64,000 nucleotides of DNA from CAWIVH01 sp963839475 (GCA_963839475.1 CAWIVH010000018.1:876782-940781), one strand, 5' to 3'. Shown: positions 44,438 through 54,156, counted from the first letter of the stretch. Made by a program: numbers and translations. The notes: a model not told the origin generated them from the letters alone.

Positions 44438-45244
44438 ATGCCCAATTCCACCCGGATAATCACACTGCTCACTGATTTCGGATTGAAAGACCATTATGTC
44501 GCAGCCATGAAGGGCGTGATGCTCGGGCTGAATCCCGACCTGCTCTTCGTCGACATCAGCCACAAGATTCCAGCCCAGGATATCTTTTCAGCAGCGTTCG
44601 CGCTCGGACAGGTCTATTCCTGTTATCCGGCCGGTACCATTCACCTCGCGGTGGTTGATCCAGGCGTGGGAACCGCGCGCAAAGCCCTGCTGCTCGAGGC
44701 GGCAGCCCAATTCTTCATTGGGCCCGACAACGGCATTTTTGAATACGTATACCGCGGAGAGGAAAGCTGGACGGCGCGGGAAATTACGGCGGATCATTAT
44801 TTCAGAAAACCGGTGTCCTCGACCTTCCACGGAAGAGATGTATTCGCCCCCTCGGCGGGCTGGCTCAGCCGGAACACGCCTTCAACAAATTTCGGTCCCG
44901 AACTTAAGAATCCCGTCCGTCTCAAGCTGCCCGAACTCACACGTGTGCGCGATGCCCTGATCCAGGCGTCGATCCTCATGATCGACAGCTTCGGCAACCT
45001 GGTCACCAATCTCAGGCCCGAAGATCTGCCGGAATACAGCGCCCCCGGAACGCGGACATCCAAGATGAGGATCGGCCAGAAAGAAATAACCGCCTTCCGG
45101 AAAACTTTCAGCGAAGGAAAACCGGGGGAGGTCTTCGTTGTGCCGGGATCGAGCGGATACCTGGAGATCGTCACACGCAACGGATCAGCCGCCGCGACGC
45201 TCAACGCTACCCCTGGGATGTTGGTGGGCGTCGTGTTCAGCTGA
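44438..45244 (+). CDS. S-adenosylmethionine hydrolase (adenosine-forming), DUF62 family
   Basis: A 268-residue SAM hydroxide adenosyltransferase. It opens with ITLLTDFGLKDHYVAAMKGV, has VVDPGVGTARKAL (catalytic Asp and Arg), GPDNGIFEYVY, and FHGRDVFAPSAGWLS (catalytic His), then the C-terminal beta-barrel with DSFGNLVTN. The family hydrolyses SAM to adenosine and methionine. It is divergent from the cysteine desulfurase gene. The ATG follows CCGAGG. Confidence 0.92.
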   Translation: MPNSTRIITLLTDFGLKDHYVAAMKGVMLGLNPDLLFVDISHKIPAQDIFSAAFALGQVYSCYPAGTIHLAVVDPGVGTARKALLLEAAAQFFIGPDNGIFEYVYRGEESWTAREITADHYFRKPVSSTFHGRDVFAPSAGWLSRNTPSTNFGPELKNPVRLKLPELTRVRDALIQASILMIDSFGNLVTNLRPEDLPEYSAPGTRTSKMRIGQKEITAFRKTFSEGKPGEVFVVPGSSGYLEIVTRNGSAAATLNATPGMLVGVVFS

Positions 45245-45329
45245 GGGGCCGTGCGATGCTTTAAGCCTCAGGGTACAGTCATAGGGATTGACGCAGCCCC
45301 GGACCAGTGATTCTTGATACGGCTCAAGT

Positions 45330-46236
45330 ATGGCGACACCTTCCCAGAGAAACCTCTTTCAGGGCCCTGAGCGCGACCCGTCTATTCGAGTGGGCCCCGC
45401 CGGGTGGAACTACAAGGATTGGGAAGGGCCGGTATATCCGCCCAAACCCGGAAAGGGATTCGATCCTCTCGCATTTCTCGCGGATTACTTCGACACGGTT
45501 GAAATCAACAGCTCATTTTACGCGCCCCCGAAACCCGCGGACGCAGCCCAGTGGGTGCGCAGGATAGGGAACAATCCCCGGTTCCGCTTCACCGCCAAAG
45601 CCTGGCAGAGGCTCACTCATTCCCCTGGCGGCAGAGCGGAGCGTCTCTTTGGATCAGGATTGCGAGCGGGTGCGAGCATCCCTTGCGCCGCTGGCCGAAG
45701 CAGGCCGAATGGGCGCCGTTCTTCTTCAATTCCCCTGGAGCTTCAGGCACACAGATGAAAATCTGGCGTACCTGCAAAGCCTGCTCCTCCGGCTGAAGCA
45801 TTTTCCACTTGTGGTCGAGGTGAGACATGGATCGTGGGACGAGGCATCTTTTTACAATTTCCTGCGTGAATCCGGTGTGGGGTTCTGCAATGTGGACCAG
45901 CCGGTCATAGGCGATTCGCTGAGACCAGGGGCTCATGTCACTTCGCCGGTGGGGTATCTGCGCCTGCACGGGCGCAATTACGAAAACTGGTTCAAGGAGG
46001 GAGCCGGCCGCGACGCCCGGTACGACTACCTGTATTCCAAAATGGAGATCGGCGAGATCGCCGCGCTGCTGAAAACAGTGAAGCAGGAGGCCACGGAAAC
46101 GTACGCCATCACGAACAATCATTTCCGTGGCCAGGCGCTGGTAAACGCGGTGGATATCCTGGAGGAGTTGGATGTGCAGCCGCCGGCGGTCCCGCCGCTG
46201 CTAGCCGAAGCGTATCCGAGGCTCAAGCGGAATTGA
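45330..46236 (+). pseudogene. DUF72 protein, split by a frameshift
   Basis: Two overlapping frames together give a DUF72 (YecE-like) protein of the expected size (about 300 residues). Frame one (45330 to about 45640) has GPAGWNYKDWEGPVYP, FDTVEINSSFYAPP and FRFTAKAWQRLTH. Frame two (from about 45640 to 46236) continues with DCERVRASLAPLAEAGRMG, LLQFPWSF, VEVRHGSW, YLRLHGRNY and ITNNHFRGQA. The shift lies around 45615-45650, near a CCCC run. No nonsense codon exists in either part, so a sequencing indel is as likely as a real mutation. Function of DUF72 is unknown (a TIM-barrel fold). Confidence 0.85.
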
Positions 46237-46314
46237 GTTTTGCCTAGACAGGGCGCTGATCGAGGTGGTATAAACTTGGCGCTTTGGCGTTTCCAGACGC
46301 CTCGATCCGACAGT

Positions 46315-46390
<76 letters not shown>

Positions 46391-46478
46391 CGCATCTCCT
46401 TGATTTCCAATCCCTTACAGTTGGCATAAACATTAGAGAAATAAGCCCTAATATCCTTTGGGGGTACAGTGGGGGTAT

Positions 46479-47277
46479 TTAAGCGGTTTTAACCTCTTTT
46501 TCGACGTTTCCAGCCAGTGCTATTTGCAGTGCGTTAACTGCCGATCTTTTCGATTCGGGTGACAAGTGGGCATAACGTAATGTCATGCTGATTGTCTTAT
46601 GTCGCATTATCTCCTGCACCGCTGGTATCGGTACTCCTGCCATAACCATGTGGGAAGCTGCGGTGTGTCGGAGGGTATGGAAGTTTACATCCTCCAGCTT
46701 CGCAGCCTTAACAGCCCGTTCAAAATGTCTGAAAAGATCGTGGTATGGTTTCCCCTGCACCCTGCCGGGAAAGACATAATCCGATCCAACCATACGGGGG
46801 ATTGATCGCAGGGTTTCCAATACCGCATCATTCATCGGAATACCTGAGAACTGCCCCTTCTTTTGCTCTGTAATCTCGATATACCGATCCCTATAGTTGA
46901 TGTTCTGCCACTTTAGGTTGAGCAGTTCACCACGCCTCATACCCGTGTTCAGGGCAATGATGATGATCTGCCGCATCGTCTGGCTGATGCAAGCCTGCAA
47001 TAAAGCAGTGCATTCTTCAGGGGTAAGGTAGCGCAACCGTCGATTGTTCTCCCTACTCAACTTCACACCGCTTGCCGGACTGTGTTCAATGATCCCCCAC
47101 TGCACCGCCTTTGGTGAGCATATGCTTCAATGCTGCCATCTCCCGGTTGACCGTAGCGGGCTTGATAGGGGTTCTCCTCCAAGAGAGGGATGAGAGACGG
47201 TCTGCCTGATAACCTTCGATTGTGGCACGGTTCAGGGAAGATACCTTTGTATCCTTCCCGAGCTTCTCCTGTACCAC
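46479..47277 (-). pseudogene. tyrosine integrase remnant at tRNA-Phe
   Basis: The catalytic domain is intact in the frame 47105-46479: TGMRRGELL, HTLRHTAASHM, MRHKTISMTLRYAHL. The core-binding part (LNRATIEGYQADR, PATVNREMAALKHML) lies in another frame from 47277 to about 47090; one extra G in CCAAAGGCGG after LTK separates it. The arm-binding N-terminus is missing, apparently lost near the transposase remnant at 47389. The C-terminus lies 88 bases from the 3' end of tRNA-Phe, so an island once integrated there. Probably non-functional. Confidence 0.85.
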
Positions 47278-47388
47278 ACCGAGCCGCTGATTCTTCGAGG
47301 TTTATGATGATCTATCCATCTGATCGTTTTCTCCTTCTTCAATCGGGGGGCAGGAATACGGATCCTTGTACTCCGTCACCAGCTCGCT

Positions 47389-47920
47389 GTGTGCAAGCGC
47401 AAATCCAGGAAACCAACGCTCCGAAACAGGGATCGCCTGATCTGGTCGCTGCCGTCAAGAATCTGGAATGACTGGGCCTCCGAGCTGATCTTAGTGAAAC
47501 CCGAGACCGTGATTCGATGGAGGAATCGGAAATTCCGGGAGTTCTGGCGAAAGAAATCACAGGGGAAGTCGGGCAGGCCGACAATAGCCAAGGAACACAT
47601 CGCATTCATCCGGAGGATCTCCTCGGATCATCCTGAGTATGGCGAGGATCGCATTGCCTTGGAGCTGGAGGTGAAATTTGGCATTCATCGGGACACTTCG
47701 CCGGGAATGCCTCGACCGGATGCTGATTTGGAATGAAGGTCACCTTCGGTGCATGCTCAAAGAATTCATCAATTGGTACAATCACGATCGAATGAATCAA
47801 GCATTGAACGGGATACCGGATCCGGATCCGAAGCTCGCTGGGCCGAAACCGGTGAATGGCGAACTGGTGGCGATTCCTGTGCCGAGTGGCCTGCATCACG
47901 ATTATCGATTGGCGGCATAA
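47389..47920 (+). pseudogene. DDE transposase remnant (integrase-core type), internally deleted
   Basis: The frame at 47389-47736 gives the N-terminal part of an integrase-core transposase: LVKPETVIRWRNRKFREFW, GRPTIAKEHIAFIRRISSDHPEYGEDRI and LEVKFGIH. From 47678 another frame gives its C-terminus (IGTLRRECLDRMLIWNEGHLR, with the third catalytic Glu, then EFINWYNHDRMNQALNGIP). The middle, which should hold the two catalytic Asp residues, is absent. Inactive. Confidence 0.8.
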
Positions 47921-48125
47921 TTGTCGATATACTACTTCTGCCCGTAGTCGATTCAAGCAGCGTACTGACCAAGTGTCGGAACCAGTGGCACCATTAGACT
48001 CATCGCTATTTGTTTTGAGCTCTTCAGAGTCAGAAGCAATCAACGGATATCTGCCCCAAATGTCAGCGATCTTCTGAATCCGTACTTTTCTGAACACACC
48101 CCGGAATAAATACCCTCAACATCAT

Positions 48126-48142
48126 CCGCGCCGCAGGCGCGG
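48126..48142. repeat. GC-rich perfect hairpin near the IS21 left end
   Basis: CCGCGCC-GCA-GGCGCGG, a 7-bp stem with a three-base loop. It lies about 150 bases inside the left end, without a U-tract, so it is unlikely to be a terminator in the + direction; it may shield istA from outside transcription. Confidence 0.5.
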
Positions 48143-48316
48143 CATACATCATCCTTTTCGTGTAGTCTTGTTTTAAAGGCTGAGATGGAGAGGCCCCGAC
48201 TGTATCCGCAGCCGAGGCCCAATGCCAGCAACTCTCATAGTTTTGAGGTTGCACCAAACAATGGCCATAAACTGCCATGATCGGCGGTCTTTGTCCAGTC
48301 CTGCCTCCGGGCGAGC

Positions 48317-48757
48317 ATGGATACGTCGGTCGAAGTTCTTTTCCGCCAGAGGGTTTGCCGCGCCCGTGCTTGCGGTGCCATTTTCTATATTTGCCTCCCC
48401 TGCGACCGGGGCCAGCAATACTGCAGCGATCATTGCCGCGCCAAGGCCCTCCGAGAACAACGTCGAGCTGCAAACCTGCGCCATCGAAAGTCTACCGAAG
48501 GGAGACTGGATCAACGGGACCGTCAGCAAGCCTATCGGCAACGGCTGTCTGCAGTTTCCGTTATGGATCAAGGTTCCCCCGACGAACATTCCGCTGGCAA
48601 TATCCTCCCGGCGGTGATTATCCGCCGATCGCCCCCGAAAATGGTGGCGAATCCTTGCTCTCAGCCAAAGTTCATGAACCCGGAGTGCCCTGCTGCGTCA
48701 TCTGCGGTCGTTACGGCCGGTTTGTGGATCCTTTTCAACTTTACGTCCGAGGAAAAC
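48317..48757 (+). CDS. IS21-associated zinc-finger protein (probably frameshifted)
   Basis: The segment encodes a Cys-rich protein: C-R-x-R-ACG-A-I-F, C-x-x-CDRG, YCSDHCR-x-KA, then basic RQQAYRQR helices. This is a known companion ORF type of IS21-like elements. It has no stop before istA: the same frame runs on into MIDQETRARIRHLF. Another frame just upstream of istA encodes a VPCCVICGRYGRFVDPF motif, which in relatives closes this protein, so an indel around 48560-48660 probably fused the frame to istA. Confidence 0.45.
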
Positions 48758-50248
48758 ATGATCGACCAGGAAACCCGCGCACGGATCCGCCACCTGTTTT
48801 ATGCCGAGCATTGGAAGATCGGCACCATCGCTCGCGAACTCCAACTGCATCCTGATACGGTCAGCCTTGCCGTTGAAACCGAACGATTCAACAACACCAA
48901 TAGACTGCAGCCCTGTCTGACGGCTCCCTACGTCGAGTTCATAAAAGAAACATTGGAGAAACATCCGCGTCTCCGGGCCACCCGTATTTTCCAGATGATC
49001 CGGGATCGCGGCTACAACGGCAGTATGGTCCAGTTGCGGCGGGCAGTCAGGGGTTTGCGCCCTACTCATAAAGAAGCTTTTCTTCGTCTGTGCACTTTTC
49101 CCGGCGAACAAGGCCAAGTGGATTGGGCTCACTTTGGAGAAGTACCCGTCGGTCGCGCCCGGCGCCGGCTTTCCTGTTTCGTGATAACACTTTCCTATTC
49201 ACGGGGTCTCTATCTCGAGTTCTTCTTCGATCAAATCATGGAGAGCTTTCTGCGCGGCCATATAAATGCTTTTGACGATTGGAACGGCCTCCCCCGAATC
49301 CTGCTCTATGACAATCTCCGCAGTGTCGTATTGGAACGTCAGGGTGATGCCATCCATTTTAATCCCAGACTCCTGGAGCTGTCCGCCCATTACCATTTCG
49401 CGGCACGTCCCTGCCAGGTTCGCGCCGGGAATCAAAAAGGGCGGGTCGAGAGAGTCATCAGGTATATACGCGAATCCTTCTTCGCCGCCCGCCCGTTTGC
49501 TACTCTGGAGGAACTCAACCGCCAGGCACTCGTCTGGCGTGACCGGGAGGCCCACAGCCGCCCTTGGCCGGGTGATGATCGCCGGACGGTAGCGGAAGCA
49601 TTCGAAGAGGAAAAGCCCTGCCTGCTGCCGCTGCCCGTGCACCCGTTCGACACCGATCTGCTCATCCCCGTGCGGTCCGAAAAAATCATCTATGTCCGCT
49701 TTGATCTCAACGACTACTCGATCCCTCCGGCAGCCGTCGGCCATCAGCTCATGCTTGCCGCTTCGGAATCCACGGTTCGCATCCTCGAGGGCGATCAGGA
49801 GATTACCCGCCACCGACGCTCCTATGACCGCCGCCAGCAGGTGCTCGATCCAGCACACCAGGAAGAGTTACTGAAACAAAAACGCAAGGCTTTGGGTTCC
49901 ACCCGCGGCGGTCGGCTCGCACAGGCTGTTCCGGAAAGTGAAGCCTTGCTCAATGCGGCTTTCACCCGCGGCGAGTCTGCCGGCAGTCAGACCGCTCAAC
50001 TGCTGAACCTGCTCGATCTATACGGAGCCAAAGATCTGCGCGCCGCCATTTGCGAAGCTATCGAGCGCAAAACACCGCGCGCCTCCTCGGTGACCTTTAT
50101 CCTCAACCAACGCCGCCGCTCCAACCGACAGAGAACTCCCTCCCCGATCGATCTGTCCCGCCGCCCGGAACTCGAAAACCTATCCGTCACACCCCATAAC
50201 CTGGAGACTTACGATGAGCTTGCCAAAGACAATGACACCGACCAATAA
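48758..50248 (+). CDS. istA: IS21 family transposase IstA
   Basis: A 496-residue transposase from ATG 48758 (MIDQETRARIRHLFYAEHWKI); the frame is open further upstream but that part belongs to the zinc-finger ORF. N-terminal HTH (about 12-40), then an rve/DDE domain: D in GQVDWAHFG near 128, D in ILLYDNLRS near 185, E in KGRVERVIRYI near 228, and the Mu-C-like C-terminal beta domain. It catalyses strand transfer and needs IstB. Appears intact. Confidence 0.93.
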   Translation: MIDQETRARIRHLFYAEHWKIGTIARELQLHPDTVSLAVETERFNNTNRLQPCLTAPYVEFIKETLEKHPRLRATRIFQMIRDRGYNGSMVQLRRAVRGLRPTHKEAFLRLCTFPGEQGQVDWAHFGEVPVGRARRRLSCFVITLSYSRGLYLEFFFDQIMESFLRGHINAFDDWNGLPRILLYDNLRSVVLERQGDAIHFNPRLLELSAHYHFAARPCQVRAGNQKGRVERVIRYIRESFFAARPFATLEELNRQALVWRDREAHSRPWPGDDRRTVAEAFEEEKPCLLPLPVHPFDTDLLIPVRSEKIIYVRFDLNDYSIPPAAVGHQLMLAASESTVRILEGDQEITRHRRSYDRRQQVLDPAHQEELLKQKRKALGSTRGGRLAQAVPESEALLNAAFTRGESAGSQTAQLLNLLDLYGAKDLRAAICEAIERKTPRASSVTFILNQRRRSNRQRTPSPIDLSRRPELENLSVTPHNLETYDELAKDNDTDQ

Positions 50249-50993
50249 CCTGAACTCGCAACTCGACAAGATCGGATTGCGGGCCATCTCGCAAAACGTC
50301 GATGACTTTATTGCCCGTGCCACAACGGGACGATGGTCACCGCACATGCTGCTCGAGCAGTTGTCGCAGATGGAGGCAGACGATCGTTCACGTCGAAGCC
50401 TGGAACGTCGCCTGGGTCTGTCCGGAATCAAGAAGTTCAAACCCATGGCCGATTTCGACTGGAACTGGCCCAAGAAAATCGAACGCGATGTCGTTGAACG
50501 CGCCCTCACGCTAGACTTCATCAAGGAAGCCCGCAACCTGGTCATGATCGGACAGAATGGCCTGGGAAAATCAATGATCGCAAAAAACATCTGTCATACA
50601 GCGGTCCTGGCCGGACATTCGGTGCTGTTCCGTTCCGCTTCAGCCTTGATAGAAGACCTGCAATGCGAGTCTTCCACGGCCCGCAGAAGGAAACTGCGCA
50701 CATACGGAAATGCCGGACTGGTCTGCGTGGATGAAGTTGGCTACCTGTCCTACGACGACAATGCCGCAGACCTTTTATATGAGGTCATCAATCGCCGCTA
50801 CGAACGCCGCTCAGTAATTGTGACAACGAATCGAGGATTTAAAGAATGGAACGAGGTCTTTCCCAACGCATCTTGCATTGTCACACTCGTGGACCGGCTT
50901 ACTCATCACGCGGAGGTGACGAAGATCGAAGGCGAAAGTTATCGCCTGCGTGAGAGCGAACTGGAAGCGGCTGCTCGGAGGAAAAAGAAATGA
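50214..50993 (+). CDS. istB: IS21 transposition helper ATPase IstB
   Basis: A 259-residue AAA+ ATPase overlapping istA by 35 bases. Walker A GQNGLGKS near 117, Walker B LVCVDEVGYL near 167, sensor-1 block VIVTTNRGFKEW near 200 and an arginine-rich C-terminus. It binds target DNA and delivers it to IstA. Intact. Confidence 0.93.
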   Translation: MSLPKTMTPTNNLNSQLDKIGLRAISQNVDDFIARATTGRWSPHMLLEQLSQMEADDRSRRSLERRLGLSGIKKFKPMADFDWNWPKKIERDVVERALTLDFIKEARNLVMIGQNGLGKSMIAKNICHTAVLAGHSVLFRSASALIEDLQCESSTARRRKLRTYGNAGLVCVDEVGYLSYDDNAADLLYEVINRRYERRSVIVTTNRGFKEWNEVFPNASCIVTLVDRLTHHAEVTKIEGESYRLRESELEAAARRKKK

Positions 50994-51349
50994 TCCACGA
51001 TAACCCCGAAGCAAGTATCCACGAATATCGCGCTGCCGTTGTGAAACAATACCTGGAACTTCCGGACACTCCGTCCAGAGCGGGTCCTCAAGACAGGAAA
51101 AGTGCAGCAGATTTGCATGCCCGCGGGATCAGCTTGGTCGTCATTGAATCGGCCTTGCTGCTGGCCTCCTTACGAAGACTGGGCAGGCCGCCCGATATGC
51201 CGCAACTCCTTCCCATTCGATCCCTGGCTTACTTCTTGCCGGTAATTCAGGAGATTATCGACCATCCGCTCCCGGACGGCTATCTGGAGTATCTCCGCAA
51301 CAAGGTTCAATTACTCGAGAGCAAGAGGCGAGACCTAAAATGCCACTAA
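50990..51349 (+). CDS. fourth ORF of the IS21-like element
   Basis: A 119-residue protein coupled to istB (ATGA overlap). Motifs YLELPDTPSRAGPQDRK, a GISLVVIESALLLASLRRL helix and IRSLAYFLPVIQEI are features of a small companion protein I recall from four-gene IS21-like elements. No catalytic motif is seen. Its job in transposition is not known; a regulatory or target-choice role is possible. Confidence 0.65.
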   Translation: MIHDNPEASIHEYRAAVVKQYLELPDTPSRAGPQDRKSAADLHARGISLVVIESALLLASLRRLGRPPDMPQLLPIRSLAYFLPVIQEIIDHPLPDGYLEYLRNKVQLLESKRRDLKCH

Positions 51350-51534
51350 CCGGGCAATGTTCAAATAAATACGTTTTCAGATGATCGGTAACACCCCAAA
51401 TGCCCAGCTGCTGAATTTTGCGGTCAAACCCTATTTTCGCGGATCACGGGTTATCGCAGATATTCAGATAGCAATGGAAGACGCGGCGATTTGTTTGAGT
51501 TCCTACGCAACCAGATGGCGTGGCCGGGAGCGGA

Positions 51535-51843
51535 TCATGCTGCTTTGCGGGCCGAGATCTTAATCTCAACTCCCAACCGAGAAAGATACCCCGCCAGTTT
51601 TTCCGCACTCATCTTCGAAATTTTCCCGTTCAGCAGCTCGCTGATCCGGGGCTGAGGTTGATCCAAAATCTTTTCTAGCTCTCGGGATTTGAGCTTTCGC
51701 TTCTCCACAACCCGCAGAATCTCCGCATGAAGGCACGCTTTGAGCTTGATTGCCGCGGCCTCTTCCGGCGAAAACCCGAGATCATCGATGACGTTTCCTT
51801 TGGAAATGTGGCTCGCTTTGTTTTCTCTTGCTCTAGCTTTCAT
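51535..51843 (-). CDS. HigA-like XRE antitoxin
   Basis: A 102-residue protein with an HTH_37/XRE domain (about 48-95: LKSRELEKILDQPQPRISELLNGKISKMSAEKL). Its start overlaps the end of the toxin gene by 11 bases. It should bind the toxin and repress the operon through the direct repeats at 52238-52260. Confidence 0.82.
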   Translation of the reverse strand: MKARARENKASHISKGNVIDDLGFSPEEAAAIKLKACLHAEILRVVEKRKLKSRELEKILDQPQPRISELLNGKISKMSAEKLAGYLSRLGVEIKISARKAA

Positions 51844-52213
51844 TTTCGCTCCGAAGTCTGGCCAGGACTCGTTTTAACCTCGCCTTGGCAACCGCTAAAT
51901 CACTCTTGCCGGTCCTGGCCGATTTTTTCTCGAAACAGTGGAGTATGTGAATCCGGTTCCCGATCTTTGCCAGGTACATCACCCGGTACCAGGCTCGCTC
52001 GTCCTGTTCTTTCAACTCATAAACTCGGGCACCAATCGAGGCCATCGGGCGGCTGTTCAGCGGCCGGCATCCTGTCTGCAGCCTCCTCAACTCCGCGCCC
52101 AAATCCTGTCGAACGCCGGCGGGGAAGCAGCGAATCACCTCGAGTGCATCCCCTTCCCACACAACCTCTGCTATCTCCGTCTCACGTTTCTCAGAACTCA
52201 CAATGCGCCTCAC
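51833..52213 (-). CDS. HigB/Gp49-like (RelE superfamily) toxin
   Basis: A protein of up to 126 residues from GTG 52213; a GTG at 52162 (VWEGDALEVIRCFP) is a shorter option. Motifs FPAGVRQDLGAELRRLQTG, RPMASIGARVYELKE and YRVMYLAKIGNRIHILHCFEKKSARTGKSDLAVAKARL match the phage-derived Gp49-like (DUF891) HigB family, ribosome-dependent mRNA interferases. Toxin-first order is the HigBA arrangement. Confidence 0.85.
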   Translation of the reverse strand: MRRIVSSEKRETEIAEVVWEGDALEVIRCFPAGVRQDLGAELRRLQTGCRPLNSRPMASIGARVYELKEQDERAWYRVMYLAKIGNRIHILHCFEKKSARTGKSDLAVAKARLKRVLARLRSENES

Positions 52214-52237
52214 CTAAGGATAGCAATCATTCAGAAT

Positions 52238-52260
52238 TATGTATACTTAAATATGTATAC
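52238..52260 (-). promoter_or_regulatory. operator/promoter of the HigBA-like operon
   Basis: Two direct copies of TATGTATAC (52238-52246 and 52252-52260), five bases apart, each holding the palindrome GTATAC. They lie 25-47 bases before the toxin start. A CATAAT -10-like hexamer on the - strand lies beside them. This is a probable antitoxin binding site. Confidence 0.6.
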
Positions 52261-52328
52261 TAATCCGCGAATAACGACGCCAGGCTGCAGCAGAGCCCGA
52301 AGACGCTACGATGTCGGTTGGGTGCGGG

Positions 52329-52664
52329 TCAGAGGTCGCTTTCCACGACTTTAAGGGCAACGTCGGCGATCGTGAATTGATCCGATTCGGTAACAATAAT
52401 GTCGGCATACTTCGGATTCATGGATCGCAGGATCACCTGGCCTTTCTGGCGCAAGAACTTCTTGATCACGGCAGCGCCGTTGATCATGGCAATCACGATG
52501 TTTCCAGTGCGAGTCTCTTTTGGGTAATCGACCAGGACAAGGTCACCGTCCTGGATCCGGGGCTCCATGGAATCCCCTGTCACGCGAATCACGTAGCGGT
52601 TCCCCTTCGCCAGGTGCCGCACTACCATGTGAGCGGTTTTGGTCCCCGTGTGGTCAAAAAACAC
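52329..52664 (-). CDS. S24-family peptidase domain protein without HTH
   Basis: A 111-residue protein from GTG 52664. It is one S24/LexA-like domain: nucleophile S32 in VTGDSMEP, QDGDLVLVD, and general base K68 or K69 in AAVIKKF. No HTH precedes it; the frame ends a few codons upstream. It may be a UmuD-like or truncated phage-repressor piece. If active it could cleave itself or partners after DNA damage. Confidence 0.65.
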   Translation of the reverse strand: MFFDHTGTKTAHMVVRHLAKGNRYVIRVTGDSMEPRIQDGDLVLVDYPKETRTGNIVIAMINGAAVIKKFLRQKGQVILRSMNPKYADIIVTESDQFTIADVALKVVESDL

Positions 52665-53637
52665 AAAGTTATCGGTAGCTCATAATTTATCGCCGTGTCG
52701 TTATCCCTTCCAATTTCTTTTTTCTGACCACTGATCAGATTTAGAATCCCACTTCAATCCCTGATGGAAGAAAGAGAGGCTTGGAATGGACTGGCCCCGA
52801 ATGTTGGCTAATATCACCGGAACCGTCGATCAGGGCAATAGCTCGGTTCTCATGGATAGGGTGGGAAGTCCGCGTTTCTGAGGAGCATTTTTGCTCCGCA
52901 GTCGCCTCCTGTTTGCCTCCCATTTTTGGGCTAAGAGTTGGTAACTTTTGGTGGGCAGCCGGGGCCGCTACACCTTTTCCACGCACCCGAGAGTCAGATT
53001 TCCGCGAAACCGGTTGCCCCGGTGTAAACAGTCGAGCGAGTCGCAGGCTCGTGGGGAATAGTCCTGCCCTGAGGTTCCATGGAGCAGCAACGGTCCGTGC
53101 GCTGAACACGGACCCTCGCCAATTCCGGGGATTCAGCTAAAAGTGGGTATCCCTACTTTTCCCGGCGGTCCCGATGAACGTCAGTTGCTTGGGCACCCAG
53201 TAGGAAAGAAACCGTTGCCGTTGGCGGTCGCCACGCGTGTTGGATTCCCTCCGTTGACTCCGATGCCGCGAAGTTCATGATGTTGCACTGCGGACAGCGA
53301 ACCCTGATTTCAGCGCTGTAGATGAACGTTGAAAAGCCTCTGTTCCAGCCGGTTGGCTAGAGACTCCCTTCCAGCGCATGGGATTTTCGGCAGGCAAATT
53401 TCTCCATCCATGCCTTCGATAATCCGGAGCAGTTGCACAAGATGAAATTTAATGTATAATTCAAAAACACAAGAGTCCATCACTGGAAAGCTCGGGAAAC
53501 AGCTGCGGTGATCGCACAGTCTTGACTGTAGCCTTGCCCATATCAAACAAGAAGGGAGATCGCTCCCTTACCGGTTGGGCAGATTCTATCTGATCGCTCG
53601 GGCGATCCCAAAAATCAAAACATCGAGGAGGTACCTA
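52665..53637. other. region without a convincing gene, 973 bases
   Basis: Open frames on both strands (52781-53140 + and 53109-52741 -) lack start context and family features; their Trp/Arg/Pro-rich content suggests chance. A 17-base string TTTTCCACGCACCCGAG (52975-52991) recurs with one change at 54605-54621. The last 60 bases hold the leader of the next gene. Confidence 0.4.
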
Positions 53638-54156
53638 ATGAAGATTTTCAGACTGCTCGTCAGCGTGGCCGGTTTGGTTCTGGTGCTTTGTGCATCCGCT
53701 TTGGCCGAGGGGCCGGAGTGCCAAAAAGTGAACGGAAAATTTTCCGAGTTCGTGATTACCCCGTTTGGTTCGCCGAATGACCCGCTAGGCCGAGTGGTCC
53801 TTAACTCCCAGGGCACGATCAACGCGATCGGCACAGCCATTCTCACCTCTGTGGGGCCCGGACCGACTCCCGGCACTTTGGCCGCGACCACACGCCACGT
53901 GTTTGTGGTCAGCGAGGAAGACCAGTTGACCGCCTCCGGAGAAGCCGTCTTCACACCTATTCCAGGCACCCCGAACGTACGGGACGTGCTGACGCTCACC
54001 GTGACTGGGGGTACCGGCCAGTATGCAGCGGCGTCCGGCACAATTTTGGCCACCGGTATCGGAATCAATTTCTTTCCCCTTCCGCCGGGCCCATCGTCGG
54101 CTAACAATTCTTCGTTTCACTTCAGCCTGAGCGGCACGCTCTGCGGTGTGAAATAG
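53638..54156 (+). CDS. secreted beta-barrel-like protein of unknown function
   Basis: A 172-residue protein from ATG 53638, with a strong GAGGAGG ribosome site. Signal peptide 1-22 (LLVSVAGLVLVLCASALA, cleavage after ALA). The mature part is beta-rich and Gly/Thr-rich (LGRVVLNSQGTINAIGTAIL, DVLTLTVTGGTGQYAAASGT), a pattern seen in allene-oxide-cyclase-like or lipocalin-like barrels; cysteines near 28 and at the C-terminus could pair. Function is not recognised. Confidence 0.7.
   Translation: MKIFRLLVSVAGLVLVLCASALAEGPECQKVNGKFSEFVITPFGSPNDPLGRVVLNSQGTINAIGTAILTSVGPGPTPGTLAATTRHVFVVSEEDQLTASGEAVFTPIPGTPNVRDVLTLTVTGGTGQYAAASGTILATGIGINFFPLPPGPSSANNSSFHFSLSGTLCGVK

Larger units (their letters stand above)
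47974..51356 (+). mobile_element. IS21-family insertion sequence with four ORFs
   Basis: Holds a zinc-finger ORF, istA, istB and a fourth small ORF, all on the + strand with overlaps. Candidate ends: TGTCGGAACCAGTGGCA at 47974-47990 and, inverted, TGCCACTAACCGGGCA at 51341-51356, sharing TG...CA tips and an AGTGGCA core. No target duplication is visible at these borders, so the ends may be a few bases off. Bases 47921-48316 before the first ORF hold no gene except the left end and a hairpin at 48126-48142. Confidence 0.55.

Noticed and set aside
45240..45275. CTGAGG...CCTCAG as a terminator after the SAM hydrolase gene
   Set aside because: Loop of about 20 bases and no U-tract; too weak to call.
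52741..53140. ORFs on both strands (119 and 122 residues)
   Set aside because: Low-complexity Trp/Arg/Pro-rich translations on both strands, no start signals; left as noncoding.
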